From Verrucomicrobiia bacterium (GTDB lineage: Bacteria > Verrucomicrobiota > Verrucomicrobiia > Palsa-1439), in contig DATLVI010000026.1 in the NCBI GenBank assembly GCA_035577545.1, forward strand, positions 32,001-96,000: DNA of 64,000 nt, given 5' to 3'. The number at the start of each line of letters is the position of its first letter. The stretch's first letter is position 1. Below the pieces are notes generated by a model. The model made no database searches. It saw nothing but the letters and a program-made list of their open reading frames with translations, and had not been told where the DNA came from. Below are positions 26,428 to 35,902 of the stretch, one piece after another. The translations under genes were made by a program, and so were the position numbers.

Positions 26428-27903
26428 ATGCGCAGCGACAAACAGCGGGCGCTGGCCACGCTGATCGTGGGCGGGTTCGCGTTCGCGGTCGTGCTAGCGT
26501 ATCACCGCATCGTCGACGGAGATTTGTGGGCGCGGCTGGCCGTGGGCGCGCGTGTGTGGCGAACCGGCAGCCTGATGCGCCACGATGTGTTCGCGTTCAC
26601 GCCGACCCTGCCCGAATGGATCGATCACGAATGGGGCGCAGGCGTTATTTTCTCCTGGCTGCTCAATACGTTTGGTCCCGTGTCCCTTATGCTGCTGAAG
26701 ATCACTACGGCGTGCGCGGCAATTCTTTTGTGCCTGTTTGCTGCGCGACGCAGCGGAACCGGTTGGTCCACGCTGTTGCTGCTGGCGATTCCCTGCGCGG
26801 TGACCGTGTTACCCGGCTATGTGACCGTGATACGTAGCCACGCGCTGACGTATCTGTTCTTTGCGCTGACGTTGTTGTGCCTCGAAGAAATGCGCACTGG
26901 GCGACAGTGGCTGGCATTCGTCATACCGCCCCTGGTGCTCGTGTGGGCGAATGTGCACGGCGGATTCGTGGTCGGGCTCATTGCGATGGGCGTCTACGCG
27001 GCGTCGGTGCGGACGCGCACGATGCTCCTCACATTGTTGGCCGCCGCTACCGTCACGTGCATCAATCCGTATGGAGTCCATTACTGGACGTATCTCGTGC
27101 CCGCCTGGCTACATCCGCGAATGGACATCACCGAGTGGGGCCCGATGCCCTTCTGGGGCGGTGATCCCTATTTCGGATTCCGCATTCTGTTCGTTATCGC
27201 GCTCGTGGCGATTGTCGGGGAATGGAAACAACGCACCGCGTTGGGATTGACAATGCTGGCGCTGACGGCCATTGCGGCATGGCTGCATCGACGCCACGCG
27301 CCGTTTTTTGGATTGACGGTCCTTGTGTATCTCGGACCATATGCCGAGCGTTGGTGTCGGCGGGTGCCACTCGTCACGGTTCTGGCGATCCATGTCGTCC
27401 TGGCGATCTTCGTGGCGATAGAATTCCTGCCACAGGCTTCGTTGCAACCCATTGTGCCACTGAGTTTCTATCCGGTCGGCGCGGTCGCGGCGCTCGACCA
27501 AGCCGCGGTGAAAGGAAATCTTGCGGTGCCGTTTCGCTGGGGCAGCTATGCTTCATGGCGGCTGGCACCCCGGATCAAAGTCTCGATGGATGGGCGGTAC
27601 GAGGAAACATACCCGGACGCGACCTTTGAGATGAACCAAAGATTTTTCCACAGGACCGGCACGGACTGGGACCGGCTTCTGCGAGAATACCGTGTGGATT
27701 TCATCATCCTGGAGTTACGTACGACACAGCTTTCGCCCGCGGACCTGCGCGCGCATGGGTACGAAGTAATCCGGGCCGATGACACGTCGGTACTACTCGC
27801 CCGCAGTGAATTCGCACCAAGACTGCGTGAAGCTGTCACGAAACTTCCGCCAAAATCATCCGACGCGCTCGACCCCCACCTTGCGGCTCGCTGGTTGCCG
27901 TGA
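26428..27903 (+). CDS. Polytopic membrane protein, GT-C-like
   Basis: A 491-residue integral membrane protein with about ten hydrophobic helices in the first 390 residues and a soluble C-terminal part of about 100 residues. A short N-terminal pattern (HRIVDGDLWARLAVGARVW, RHDVFAFTPTLPEWIDHEWGAGVIFSW) matches a family of bacterial membrane proteins with D-x-W and H-E-W motifs seen beside polysaccharide genes, which may be lipid-linked-sugar transferases. The ATG at 26428 begins just before the first helix; an upstream in-frame extension runs over the divergent gene. Function is inferred from context only. Confidence 0.68.
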   Translation: MRSDKQRALATLIVGGFAFAVVLAYHRIVDGDLWARLAVGARVWRTGSLMRHDVFAFTPTLPEWIDHEWGAGVIFSWLLNTFGPVSLMLLKITTACAAILLCLFAARRSGTGWSTLLLLAIPCAVTVLPGYVTVIRSHALTYLFFALTLLCLEEMRTGRQWLAFVIPPLVLVWANVHGGFVVGLIAMGVYAASVRTRTMLLTLLAAATVTCINPYGVHYWTYLVPAWLHPRMDITEWGPMPFWGGDPYFGFRILFVIALVAIVGEWKQRTALGLTMLALTAIAAWLHRRHAPFFGLTVLVYLGPYAERWCRRVPLVTVLAIHVVLAIFVAIEFLPQASLQPIVPLSFYPVGAVAALDQAAVKGNLAVPFRWGSYASWRLAPRIKVSMDGRYEETYPDATFEMNQRFFHRTGTDWDRLLREYRVDFIILELRTTQLSPADLRAHGYEVIRADDTSVLLARSEFAPRLREAVTKLPPKSSDALDPHLAARWLP

Positions 27904-27924
27904 AAAGATACAGTCAGTCTGTTG

Positions 27925-30099
27925 TTATAGTGCGTTCAAAATCTCCGCGGGCGCTTTCTCGATCCGGTCGACGCGGAATGTCTGCGGGCCGGCGTCGCCT
28001 TTCCATTCGATGGTGTCGCCGGCGTGTTTGTTGAGCAGGGCCTGGGCGAGAGCGGCGGGGTAACTGATGATGCCGCGGGCGGGGTCGCTGTCCCACGCGC
28101 CGAGGATGTGATAGGTGAGCGATTGCTTGGCACCGAGGTCGGTAACGGTGACGCTGGTTCCGATGCTGACGAGATCGGTCTTGACGTCGGCGAAGTCGGT
28201 GGCCTGCGCACGCGAGAGGAGACTTTCGAGTTCGGCGCGGCGGCGCATCAGGAGTTTTTGCGTGTCCTTGGCAGCCTTGAACTCAAAATTCTCGCGCAGG
28301 TCCCCATAGCTGCGGGCGAGACCGATTTCCTTGCTGTTCGCCGGAATCCTCTTCTGCACGATATCCTCGAGTTCGGCCATGCGTTTGTGGTAACTGGCCC
28401 ACGAGACGACAATCGGTTGCTCCTTGACGGTCTTCGAGATGAGGAATTCCTGCACGAATGGGTGTTCCTTGACGATGCGCGCCATGAGCGAACGACGGTC
28501 GAGTTCCTCGATTGCGCCGCTGGACAAGATCAGGCGCGTCAGGTTGCGCACCGTTTCGGTGTCAGCTGCGGCGAGGAGATCGGCCACCAATTCGCCCTCC
28601 TCGAAGAGCACATCACGAAGCTTCTTATTGGCGGACTTGGTTGGTGCCGACTCAATGGCTTCCACAACGGCCAGCAAAAGCTCGGGAGTCTGAAAATCAT
28701 CGAGCCAGGGCCAGGCCTTGCGGGAAGCCGGTGTTGAGACATTACGGCAAATCCAGCACAACAGCTCCGCGCCCGCAGTTTGATTATGCACCCATTGTTT
28801 AATTGCGCCGGCATTTTGGCCCAACAGATCGGGAATTTCGTCGAGGACTTTTGTGGAGAACCGATTAAGCTCGCGGAACAGGCGGTCGGGCGCGGAGGTC
28901 TTGAGGACCGCGAGCACACGTTTCTGCGCGGACGTGCTCAAGTCGTCGAGCAGCGCCGACAGATTGTGGATCCCCGCGAGCAGGTTGGTGAGAAAAGCGC
29001 CGGCATCTTCCACGGCAGTTTGCCGGCGGCGACCGAGTTGTTCGAGGACGACGGCGGCTTCGATGCGCTCGGGCTGGCGACTCACCGGCGTTTTATTGAG
29101 CGCATCCAGCAGCGCGTCCTGGAACTCTTGGATCAGGAGATCGGCGTTGTCCATTTCATCGATACGCTTGAGAAATTCACGCGCGACAGCGGTCCTTTGG
29201 ATGAGGCCTTTGGCATCTCGGAACGCTTCTAGGATTTCATCCTGTTGCGAAACCGGCGCTGTCCGCAGCACGATCGGGTCAGTCTTTTTCAGGGGAAGCT
29301 CGAAATGCGGATCCTTCTTTGCCAGCTTGCGGACATTGTCCCACCACTTCTTCCACTGATCCGCGGGGACAACCGAGCCCGAGAGCATGGATTCGATGCG
29401 GTCGGCAATGGCGGAGCGATTGAGACTGAGGAGCGCGAGGCGAAGCAAAGCGACGGGGTCTTCGGTGCTGAGTCGCTTGAGACCCTCCGGGTCAATTATC
29501 TTGCGGACTTCAACATGCTCCTGGCTTACAGGTGTGAGGCTCGTAGCGGCATACGCAAGCTGCATTGAATGGGAGGGATTGTGCGCAAAACCGACGACGA
29601 TCTGACCCAACGTGGTATCGAAGGATTTGACGCGGCCAAATCCCCAACTCTTATGCTGGCAAAAGGCATCTGGTTGGAGAGCCAACAGTGTGTCGATTCT
29701 GGCCAGTGCTGCCGGAAGAGGTGTACGATTTTGATCAAGCTCGGTAACCGTGAGGATCGTCTTGAGACGCGCATCCTTTTCATGGATCTCGGTGAGCGCC
29801 TCGGTGATCTCGGCGCGAAGGTGCTTATCGGTTGGATGCGCTTCTGTCTGCAGCTTAAGGGCATACAACCATTCATGATGCTTGCCAGCAGCCTTGATAT
29901 TCCCAGCTATGAGCGAAGCCAGCTCTGCGGCCAGTGCGGGCTGGCCGGCGTCGGCAAATTCTTTCACAAGCAGGAGCAAAAACTCGGGTTGGTCAGGGAA
30001 TTGCTCTGCTAATTCGAGCCACAAGGCTTGTGCGTTGTCCCAGTCGCTTTGGGAGAGAAGGGCTTTGAGTTGTTGATGGTGGTTTTGTGTCGAAATCAT
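27925..30099 (-). CDS. greA: Giant GreA-domain protein with long helical N-terminal region
   Basis: A 724-residue protein. The last 150 residues are a Gre-factor: a coiled coil with ARSYGDLRENFEFKAAKD, keeping the acidic Asp and Glu that chelate Mg at the RNA polymerase active site, then the FKBP-like C-terminal domain (VSIGTSVTVTDL, GIISYPAALAQALLNKHAGD). The first 570 residues are predicted mostly helical, with no named domain that I recognise. Ordinary GreA is about 158 residues. Chlamydia GreA is also a fusion of about 715 residues, so this fits a trait shared across the PVC group. It rescues backtracked RNA polymerase; the N-terminal role is unknown. Confidence 0.85.
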   Translation of the reverse strand: MISTQNHHQQLKALLSQSDWDNAQALWLELAEQFPDQPEFLLLLVKEFADAGQPALAAELASLIAGNIKAAGKHHEWLYALKLQTEAHPTDKHLRAEITEALTEIHEKDARLKTILTVTELDQNRTPLPAALARIDTLLALQPDAFCQHKSWGFGRVKSFDTTLGQIVVGFAHNPSHSMQLAYAATSLTPVSQEHVEVRKIIDPEGLKRLSTEDPVALLRLALLSLNRSAIADRIESMLSGSVVPADQWKKWWDNVRKLAKKDPHFELPLKKTDPIVLRTAPVSQQDEILEAFRDAKGLIQRTAVAREFLKRIDEMDNADLLIQEFQDALLDALNKTPVSRQPERIEAAVVLEQLGRRRQTAVEDAGAFLTNLLAGIHNLSALLDDLSTSAQKRVLAVLKTSAPDRLFRELNRFSTKVLDEIPDLLGQNAGAIKQWVHNQTAGAELLCWICRNVSTPASRKAWPWLDDFQTPELLLAVVEAIESAPTKSANKKLRDVLFEEGELVADLLAAADTETVRNLTRLILSSGAIEELDRRSLMARIVKEHPFVQEFLISKTVKEQPIVVSWASYHKRMAELEDIVQKRIPANSKEIGLARSYGDLRENFEFKAAKDTQKLLMRRRAELESLLSRAQATDFADVKTDLVSIGTSVTVTDLGAKQSLTYHILGAWDSDPARGIISYPAALAQALLNKHAGDTIEWKGDAGPQTFRVDRIEKAPAEILNAL

Positions 30100-30202
30100 T
30101 TGTAGTCAAGGAGTTTCTGGTTTTGTGACTATGGTTGCCAATGAAAAAGCTGCGGGGCGTCCGCTTGACGGAGCCGGAGGCCGCCGATATGATTGTAGGC
30201 TG

Positions 30203-30886
30203 ATGAAATGGGTTTTCACGGTTGCCGCTTTTTGTCTTTTGTTCGCCGGGTGCCAGTCTATCCAATCCATACAGGACTTGTCTCCTGAGAAATTCGCCTC
30301 TGCCACCAAGGACACAGCCTACAGTAGCGCGGGAACGAATGCAACGACTGCGACAAATTCCAAACCCAGAGTGATTGTGCCCGGGGTGACCATCAGCGTG
30401 ACTGTGGACGAGGATCGCAGCCTGAATCGCGCGTATTTGGTTCCGACCAGCGGGGCGATCGACTATCCGCCGCTCGGACGGATCGTAGTGGAAGGCCTCA
30501 CGCCAGATGAAGTGGCGCAGAAAATCCGTGAGAGTTTGGAGAAGGACTATTTTCAAAAGGCGACGGTGACCGTCGCGGTCGAGGCGGTACCCCTTGGCGC
30601 CGGGGGCGGGGTGATTTACGTGATCGGCAACGTGAACCGGCCCGGGCCGCTACTGCTGCCAAAGGACGAAAGGTTTACCGTGACCAAGGCGATCATCGCT
30701 GCGGGGAATTTTGCAACTTTCGCGAACGGCGGAAAGGTGCAATTGATCCGTTATAATGAAGCGGGCAGGAAGTCCATCACGTATGTCGACGTGGATCGAA
30801 TCATGAAGCGGGGCGAATTTGAAAAGGACATTTCAGTGCAAAACGGGGACTGGATCATCGTACCCGAAAAACTGATCAACTTTTAG
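30203..30886 (+). CDS. Polysaccharide export lipoprotein (Wza-like)
   Basis: A 227-residue protein with a lipoprotein signal peptide (MKWVFTVAAFCLLFAGC, lipobox Cys at residue 17). The polysaccharide export domain follows (VIVPGVTISVTVDEDRSLNRAYLVPTSG, IDYPPLGRIVVEGLTPDEVAQKI), then one SLBB-like segment (VIYVIGNVNRPGPLLL). It lacks the extra SLBB repeats and C-terminal helix of E. coli Wza (about 379 residues), so the outer-membrane channel would need another partner or differ. It lies 19 bases before the Wzc-like gene and surely acts with it in exopolysaccharide export. Confidence 0.9.
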   Translation: MKWVFTVAAFCLLFAGCQSIQSIQDLSPEKFASATKDTAYSSAGTNATTATNSKPRVIVPGVTISVTVDEDRSLNRAYLVPTSGAIDYPPLGRIVVEGLTPDEVAQKIRESLEKDYFQKATVTVAVEAVPLGAGGGVIYVIGNVNRPGPLLLPKDERFTVTKAIIAAGNFATFANGGKVQLIRYNEAGRKSITYVDVDRIMKRGEFEKDISVQNGDWIIVPEKLINF

Positions 30887-30905
30887 TCGGGGCGCGGAAT
30901 TGTCT

Positions 30906-33359
30906 ATGATCAACCAGAGCGGCGGAAGCCAGAACAGCGGGGAGCACCGGTCCGAGAGCGTCGACATCAAGGAGTACATCGTTGTCCTGCTCAAGCGGAA
31001 ATGGCTCGTCCTGATTTGTTTTTTGCTCAGCATGGCCGGCACCACCGCCTTTCTGTTCACGCGCCAGCCGATTTACCAGGCCAACGCGAAAATGCGCGTC
31101 ACCAACGCCGGCGGGTCGCTGCCAGTTTCCGAAGTGCTCCGCGAGGACGAGAGCCGTTTCTACGCAACCGAGATCGACATCCTCACGGGCCAGACCATGT
31201 TGCGGCGCGTCCAGCAACGGTTGCGGAAGACGACCGAGGAAATCCATGAGAATCTGTTCGATCTGAAGGTCCAGGTCGTCCGCGGTTCCTCCATTCTACA
31301 GGTCACGGTCGACAGTCCATCCACGGATTTCGCGAAGGACTTCGCTAACGCGCTTTGCGAGGAATACCTCCGATACCGTGACGAGCAGCGCTCCCAGAGT
31401 TCAGAGTCGGCGCTACTAATGTTGACGCGTGAGATCAACCGGCTGGGGCAGGAATTGAAGGGAACCCAGGAGCGATATGTTGAGTACGCGAAGGAGCACG
31501 ACTTGCCGCAGATGCAAGGGACCGAAGGTGTCTGGTGGCGCTCGTTCTACATGAACCTCGCGGATTTTGCGTCGCTCAAGGAACAACTGGCCCGGGCAAA
31601 GGCGGTGGCCAATGCCCTCGATAAGGATAATGCGGCGGCCGCGATAGCGCTCCTGGACCAATCCCAGCAGTCCCAGCAATATTCGGCAGCCCACGGAATA
31701 TCCGCCGAGACCAATCTGGCCGGCAGCGTGGCGCTGCCACCGGGGGGGTTGCTTGCGGAAGCGGACGGCACCAACTCACTCGGGATGTTGACAGGCACTG
31801 GAGACGGCGTCGAGCCGGCCGCGAAATTTCCATCAGATGCGACCACCAACGCGGATTCCCTCCTGGCCTCCGTGGGCAATCTCACGCTTGATGCCAGGAG
31901 AAACTCCGGCGACGCGAGCCTGGCGCAGTCCATTGCCTCGGTTGCCGCGGCTACCTCGGATCAGGTCCTGGTGCACACCTTGGTAGATCTCGAGCAGCGG
32001 CGAGCCGGTCTCGAGGTGAAAATCCAGGATTTGTCGAGGACCCTCAAGGGTCGGCACCCCGCCGTAGTCACTGCGCAACAGGAGTTGGACGATGTAAACC
32101 AGAATATCCGGTTTCAGATGAAGCTCGCGCGTGACATCCAGAATGCGAGAATCAGTTCCCTGGAGGCCCAGGTTCAATACGCGGAGAAGGGCCTGGAGGA
32201 CGCCAAGAAGGAGGGCATGGAGCGGAGCAAATCCGTGCTGCTGGGCCAAACCATCCATGACGACGTCGAAAGAACCCGGTCCCTCTATAACGCCCTGCTG
32301 AACCAATTGATGAAGATCGATGCGTCACAAGGCTTTAACGCCCGCACCATTTCCGTCTCGGAGCCCGCCATCCTTGAAGGCGAGCCTGTCTATCCCAAGA
32401 AGGTCAGGGGGTTGTTGATTGCGGCATTTTTGGGATTGGGTTTCGGTTTGGCCATCGCGTTTTTCTTTGAGTACATCGACGATTCGATCAAGCTGGCGGA
32501 GGAGGTGGAGCGGGACCTGCAACTGCCATTCCTCGGGATGATCCCGGCAGCACAGTGGAACCCCGATGACCTCAGCGTACATCGCCTCGACAAGCTGAAG
32601 CAACAGGGCGGCGTGGCGGAATCCTATCGGGTGGTGCGTTCCGCCATCATCTTTTCCACACCGCGCGAGAAGCTGCGCTCGATGCTCGTGACCAGCGCTG
32701 TCCCGCGCGAGGGCAAGACGACCACGTGCGTGAATCTCGCCATCGGCTTTTCCCAGGTGGAGGACCGCGTGTTGCTTATCGATGCCGACCTGCGCCGCGG
32801 CGAAATCCACAAGTATTTCGGCTTCGAGAAGGACAAGGGTCTCGCCGACATCCTGCTGGGCGAGGCGACAGCGGAGCAGGTGATCAAACGCGGCGACGTC
32901 GCCAAGCTCGACGTCATCACCTGTGGCGCCTATCCTGCCAACCCGGCGGAACTGCTCCTTGGCTGGCGCTTGAAGGAGTTCCTGGACTGGGCGTACAAGC
33001 ACTACGACCGCGTGGTCGTGGATTGTCCGCCCGTCATGGGCATCGCCGACAGCGCCATCCTCGGATCGGCTGTGGACGGAGTGCTCTTCATCATTTGGGC
33101 GGGCCGCACGTCACGGCGCTACGTCCGGGTGGCGAAGATGACGGCGGTCAGCCGTGGCGCCAAGGTATTCGGCTTTGTCCTGAACAACCTCGAACCCGGT
33201 CGCGTTGGCTACTATCACTATTATCCCTACTACTACAGCTACTACTCCCGCGGATACTACTACGCCCACAAGGAAGACGAGGGAAAAGGTGGCGACATCA
33301 AGGGCATTGAGATCCCGACCCAGCAAGACGGCAAGGACCAGATCGACGACGTGTATTGA
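30906..33359 (+). CDS. Wzc-like chain-length regulator and tyrosine kinase
   Basis: About 817 residues. The N-terminal Wzz domain has a transmembrane helix near residue 45, a periplasmic coiled-coil region to about residue 490 interrupted by a Gly/Ala/Ser-rich insert near 250-345, and a second membrane helix. The C-terminal BY-kinase has SAVPREGKTTTCVNLA (Walker A), VLLIDADLRRG (Walker A') and VVVDCPPVMG (Walker B). Near residue 760 is a cluster of 12 Tyr in 18 residues, the site of autophosphorylation in Wzc. Polymerisation and export of the polysaccharide depend on this phosphorylation. Start may be TTG 30900 or ATG 30906. Confidence 0.92.
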   Translation: MINQSGGSQNSGEHRSESVDIKEYIVVLLKRKWLVLICFLLSMAGTTAFLFTRQPIYQANAKMRVTNAGGSLPVSEVLREDESRFYATEIDILTGQTMLRRVQQRLRKTTEEIHENLFDLKVQVVRGSSILQVTVDSPSTDFAKDFANALCEEYLRYRDEQRSQSSESALLMLTREINRLGQELKGTQERYVEYAKEHDLPQMQGTEGVWWRSFYMNLADFASLKEQLARAKAVANALDKDNAAAAIALLDQSQQSQQYSAAHGISAETNLAGSVALPPGGLLAEADGTNSLGMLTGTGDGVEPAAKFPSDATTNADSLLASVGNLTLDARRNSGDASLAQSIASVAAATSDQVLVHTLVDLEQRRAGLEVKIQDLSRTLKGRHPAVVTAQQELDDVNQNIRFQMKLARDIQNARISSLEAQVQYAEKGLEDAKKEGMERSKSVLLGQTIHDDVERTRSLYNALLNQLMKIDASQGFNARTISVSEPAILEGEPVYPKKVRGLLIAAFLGLGFGLAIAFFFEYIDDSIKLAEEVERDLQLPFLGMIPAAQWNPDDLSVHRLDKLKQQGGVAESYRVVRSAIIFSTPREKLRSMLVTSAVPREGKTTTCVNLAIGFSQVEDRVLLIDADLRRGEIHKYFGFEKDKGLADILLGEATAEQVIKRGDVAKLDVITCGAYPANPAELLLGWRLKEFLDWAYKHYDRVVVDCPPVMGIADSAILGSAVDGVLFIIWAGRTSRRYVRVAKMTAVSRGAKVFGFVLNNLEPGRVGYYHYYPYYYSYYSRGYYYAHKEDEGKGGDIKGIEIPTQQDGKDQIDDVY

Positions 33360-33377
33360 CGACCACTGAACCGCGTT

Positions 33378-35051
33378 CTACGGCGCGGCTTTCCCTTCCT
33401 GAGAAGTACCTTCCACAAGCCGGCCCGCCCGGGCCAACGCCGCGTCGATGTTGGCGCAGACGTTGTCCAGGCCGATCTTGTCGATGAACCCGGCATTGAA
33501 GAGCACTTTCATCGGCTGCGGTTGGACGCCACTCAGGATCAGTTGCGTGCGCTTGCGATGGAACTTGTCGAGCATGACCTCGAGGGCGTGCAAACCCGTC
33601 GCGTCGACCGCCGGCACGGTGCGCATGCGGAAGATTACGACGCGCGGCACGGTCGAGTATCGTTCCAGGGCGGCCTCGAGTTTCTCTGCGGCGCCAAAGA
33701 AGAACGGGCCCTCGATCCGATAGACGAGCACGCCTTTGGGAATTTCTTTGTCCCGAATGGAGCCACCGCCGACGTCCAGTTCGCTGTCGGCGGTAACGAG
33801 CCGGATCTGCGTGATCTCCTCCATGCGCTTGACGAACAGGGCACCCGCCATCGTCAGCCCCACGCCGACAGCAATCGTGAGATCGAAAACCACCGTCAAC
33901 CCGAACGTCACCACCAGCACCATGAAATCGCTCTTCGGCCCGCGCCATAATTCGGGGAAGTTTTCCCATTCGCCCATGCGATAGGCGACCACCAACAGCA
34001 CCGCGCTCAGGGCGGTCAGCGGAATGGATTTCGCCAGTGGCGCGGCGATCAGGACGATGAGCAGCAAGGTAATGGAATGGATCATGCCGGCCACGGGCGT
34101 TTTCGCGCCGCTGCGGATGTTCGTGGCGGTGCGCGCGATCGCGCCGGTCGCCGAGATGCCGCCAAAAAACGGGCAGAGCACATTGGCGACCCCTTGTCCC
34201 ATCAATTCCTGGTTGGAATCGTGGCGCGATTCGATCATGCCGTCGGCCACAATCGCTGACAGGAGCGACTCGATCGCGCCCAGCATCGTGATCGTCAACG
34301 CCGGAATCATTAGTTCCTGCACCTCCAGAAAGTTGAGTTTCGGGAAGGAAATGTTCGGGAGGCCGCGCGGGATGCCGCCGAATTTCGAACCGATGGTCGG
34401 AACATCGATTTGAAAAACCGCGACCAGTACGGTCGTCACAACGACCGCCACAATCGAGGCGGGCACGCGGCGCCACGCCTTCGGCCAGAGCATCAGGATC
34501 GCCAGCGCCAGCACGCCGAGCCCCACCGCGGGCCACTGCGTCTGTGCGAGGTTTTGGGCGATGGCCGAGACTTGCTCGGGTGTGTGCGCGGGCATCTTCA
34601 CCGTCAATCCGAGGAACTCCTTGAGTTGGCCGACGAAGACGATCACGGCGATCCCGCTGGTGAAGCCGGACGTGACGGGGTAGGGGATAAATTTGATCAG
34701 GTTGCCGAGCTTGAGCGCGCCCATCGCCACCAGCATGACGCCCGCCATGATCGTTGCCACCACCAGCCCGTCGTAACCGTACCTGGCCACGATCGCAAAG
34801 AGGATCGGCACAAACGCGCCCGTCGGCCCGCCCACCTGCACAAGGCTGCCGCCGAGCGCGGAAATAACAAAACCGGCGATGATCGCCGTCCACAATCCAC
34901 GCGATGGCTCGACGCCGGAAGCGATGGCAAATCCGATAGCCAGCGGCAGCGCCACCACGCCGACAGTCACGCCCGCCGCGAGGTCGGACAAAAAGGTGGC
35001 GCGATTGTAGCCGTGTAGCGCGTCAAATAATTTGGGACGAAAAACCAACAT
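33378..35051 (-). CDS. SulP/SLC26-family anion transporter
   Basis: A 557-residue permease. The SulP core has about ten to twelve hydrophobic segments beginning DLAAGVTVGVVALPLAIGFAIASG (SulP signature) with VGGPTGAFVPIL, then GGISATGAIARTATNIRSGAKTP. A C-terminal STAS domain near residues 430-540 carries RVVIFRMRTVPAVDATGLHAL. Members carry sulfate, bicarbonate or other anions; the substrate is not decided here. It is separate from the sulfur cluster at 48 kb, so sulfate transport is only one possibility. It converges with the Wzc-like gene. Confidence 0.9.
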   Translation of the reverse strand: MLVFRPKLFDALHGYNRATFLSDLAAGVTVGVVALPLAIGFAIASGVEPSRGLWTAIIAGFVISALGGSLVQVGGPTGAFVPILFAIVARYGYDGLVVATIMAGVMLVAMGALKLGNLIKFIPYPVTSGFTSGIAVIVFVGQLKEFLGLTVKMPAHTPEQVSAIAQNLAQTQWPAVGLGVLALAILMLWPKAWRRVPASIVAVVVTTVLVAVFQIDVPTIGSKFGGIPRGLPNISFPKLNFLEVQELMIPALTITMLGAIESLLSAIVADGMIESRHDSNQELMGQGVANVLCPFFGGISATGAIARTATNIRSGAKTPVAGMIHSITLLLIVLIAAPLAKSIPLTALSAVLLVVAYRMGEWENFPELWRGPKSDFMVLVVTFGLTVVFDLTIAVGVGLTMAGALFVKRMEEITQIRLVTADSELDVGGGSIRDKEIPKGVLVYRIEGPFFFGAAEKLEAALERYSTVPRVVIFRMRTVPAVDATGLHALEVMLDKFHRKRTQLILSGVQPQPMKVLFNAGFIDKIGLDNVCANIDAALARAGRLVEGTSQEGKAAP

Positions 35052-35106
35052 CTAGTTGAGAGTAGTAACAGACACGAGACGCTGCGCAAGGGAAAAACAA
35101 GCACAC

Positions 35107-35529
35107 TCAGACGTCGAAGATCACGGTGGCGCGCCAAGAGGTGTTGGGCAGTTGCTCGACGCGCAATTGGTGGTAGGTGACGGCTTTGATTTCTTCGGTG
35201 GTCTGCGAGCGGGTGAAGTCGATGGGCCCGCCACGCAGCATGGCTTTCAAACCCTGGGAATTGAGATGAAGGAATTCAAAATCATCGTAGAGGACGTGGT
35301 TGGATTCCACTTCGTAGAGCAATTCCGAGAGCCAATCGTGCAGGAGGTCCTCCGGTGAACCAGCTTTTAGGTCCACGGATCGTTGGCCGGCAGTTCCCGA
35401 TTTCTGCAGCGACCCGAACGCCTCGAAAAGCGCCGCGGCGGCATTGCGGAACAATTCTTCCAGCGTTCCGCCATAAATGTGGGCGCCGATGTCCGCCGTG
35501 TGCTCAAAAAACTCGAACCGCTCAGCCAT
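35107..35529 (-). CDS. Archease
   Basis: A 140-residue protein of the archease family, an activator that helps the RNA ligase RtcB accept GTP and turn over. It starts MAERFEFFEHTADIGAHIYG, the family's diagnostic N-terminus with the metal-binding Asp, and continues EDLLHDWLSELLYEVESNHVLY and FTRSQTTEEIKAVTYHQL. Length is usual. The ATG lies inside the end of the upstream gene (8-base overlap), so archease is the last gene of the ECF operon. No rtcB is present in the window. The family call is strong. Confidence 0.93.
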   Translation of the reverse strand: MAERFEFFEHTADIGAHIYGGTLEELFRNAAAALFEAFGSLQKSGTAGQRSVDLKAGSPEDLLHDWLSELLYEVESNHVLYDDFEFLHLNSQGLKAMLRGGPIDFTRSQTTEEIKAVTYHQLRVEQLPNTSWRATVIFDV

Positions 35530-35902
35530 CCTTCGATTGTGCCCACCGCGCCTTGCGCTCCGCAATCAGTTTGTCGAATTTTTCCTGCTGGTCGGGCCGA
35601 AGCACGACGCGCACTTTGGCTTCGGAGCGGGTGAGAATGTCTTCCACCTGGGGTTGGATCTGTTTGCGAACGACTTTCATCTCCTGCTGGCCCTCGGCGA
35701 CGATGGTGCGCAACTGGACACGCTGGTCGCGGTCCAGCCGCAGTTCCCAGCTCAGCCGGCGGACGATCATATCGGCCATCATTTGGTCGCCATGCCCGTG
35801 CACAAGGCGGTGGCGGACCACGGCGATAGTGGTGATGCTCCCGGCCAATCCACCCAGCACGAAGACCACAATGACGCCGACGATTGCTTTCCAGTTCTTC
35901 AT
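35522..35902 (-). CDS. Periplasmic Spy/CnrX-like sensor protein
   Basis: A 126-residue protein with one N-terminal membrane helix (IVGVIVVFVLGGLAGSITTIAVV) and a helical periplasmic domain: LSWELRLDRDQRVQLRTIVAEGQQEM and VVLRPDQQEKFDKLIAERK. The L-x-x-x-Q repeat is that of the heavy-metal-sensing Spy/CpxP/CnrX superfamily. A possible metal-binding His cluster is in RHRLVHGHGDQ. The start overlaps the anti-sigma stop (ATGA). In CnrYXH systems, such a sensor releases the ECF sigma factor from its anti-sigma; the same role is plausible here. Confidence 0.8.
   Translation of the reverse strand: MKNWKAIVGVIVVFVLGGLAGSITTIAVVRHRLVHGHGDQMMADMIVRRLSWELRLDRDQRVQLRTIVAEGQQEMKVVRKQIQPQVEDILTRSEAKVRVVLRPDQQEKFDKLIAERKARWAQSKDG

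Noticed and set aside
33298..34893. Second long minus-strand frame within the SulP gene
   Set aside because: The SulP frame has the transporter and STAS motifs; the other frame is Arg/Gly-rich and without a domain.
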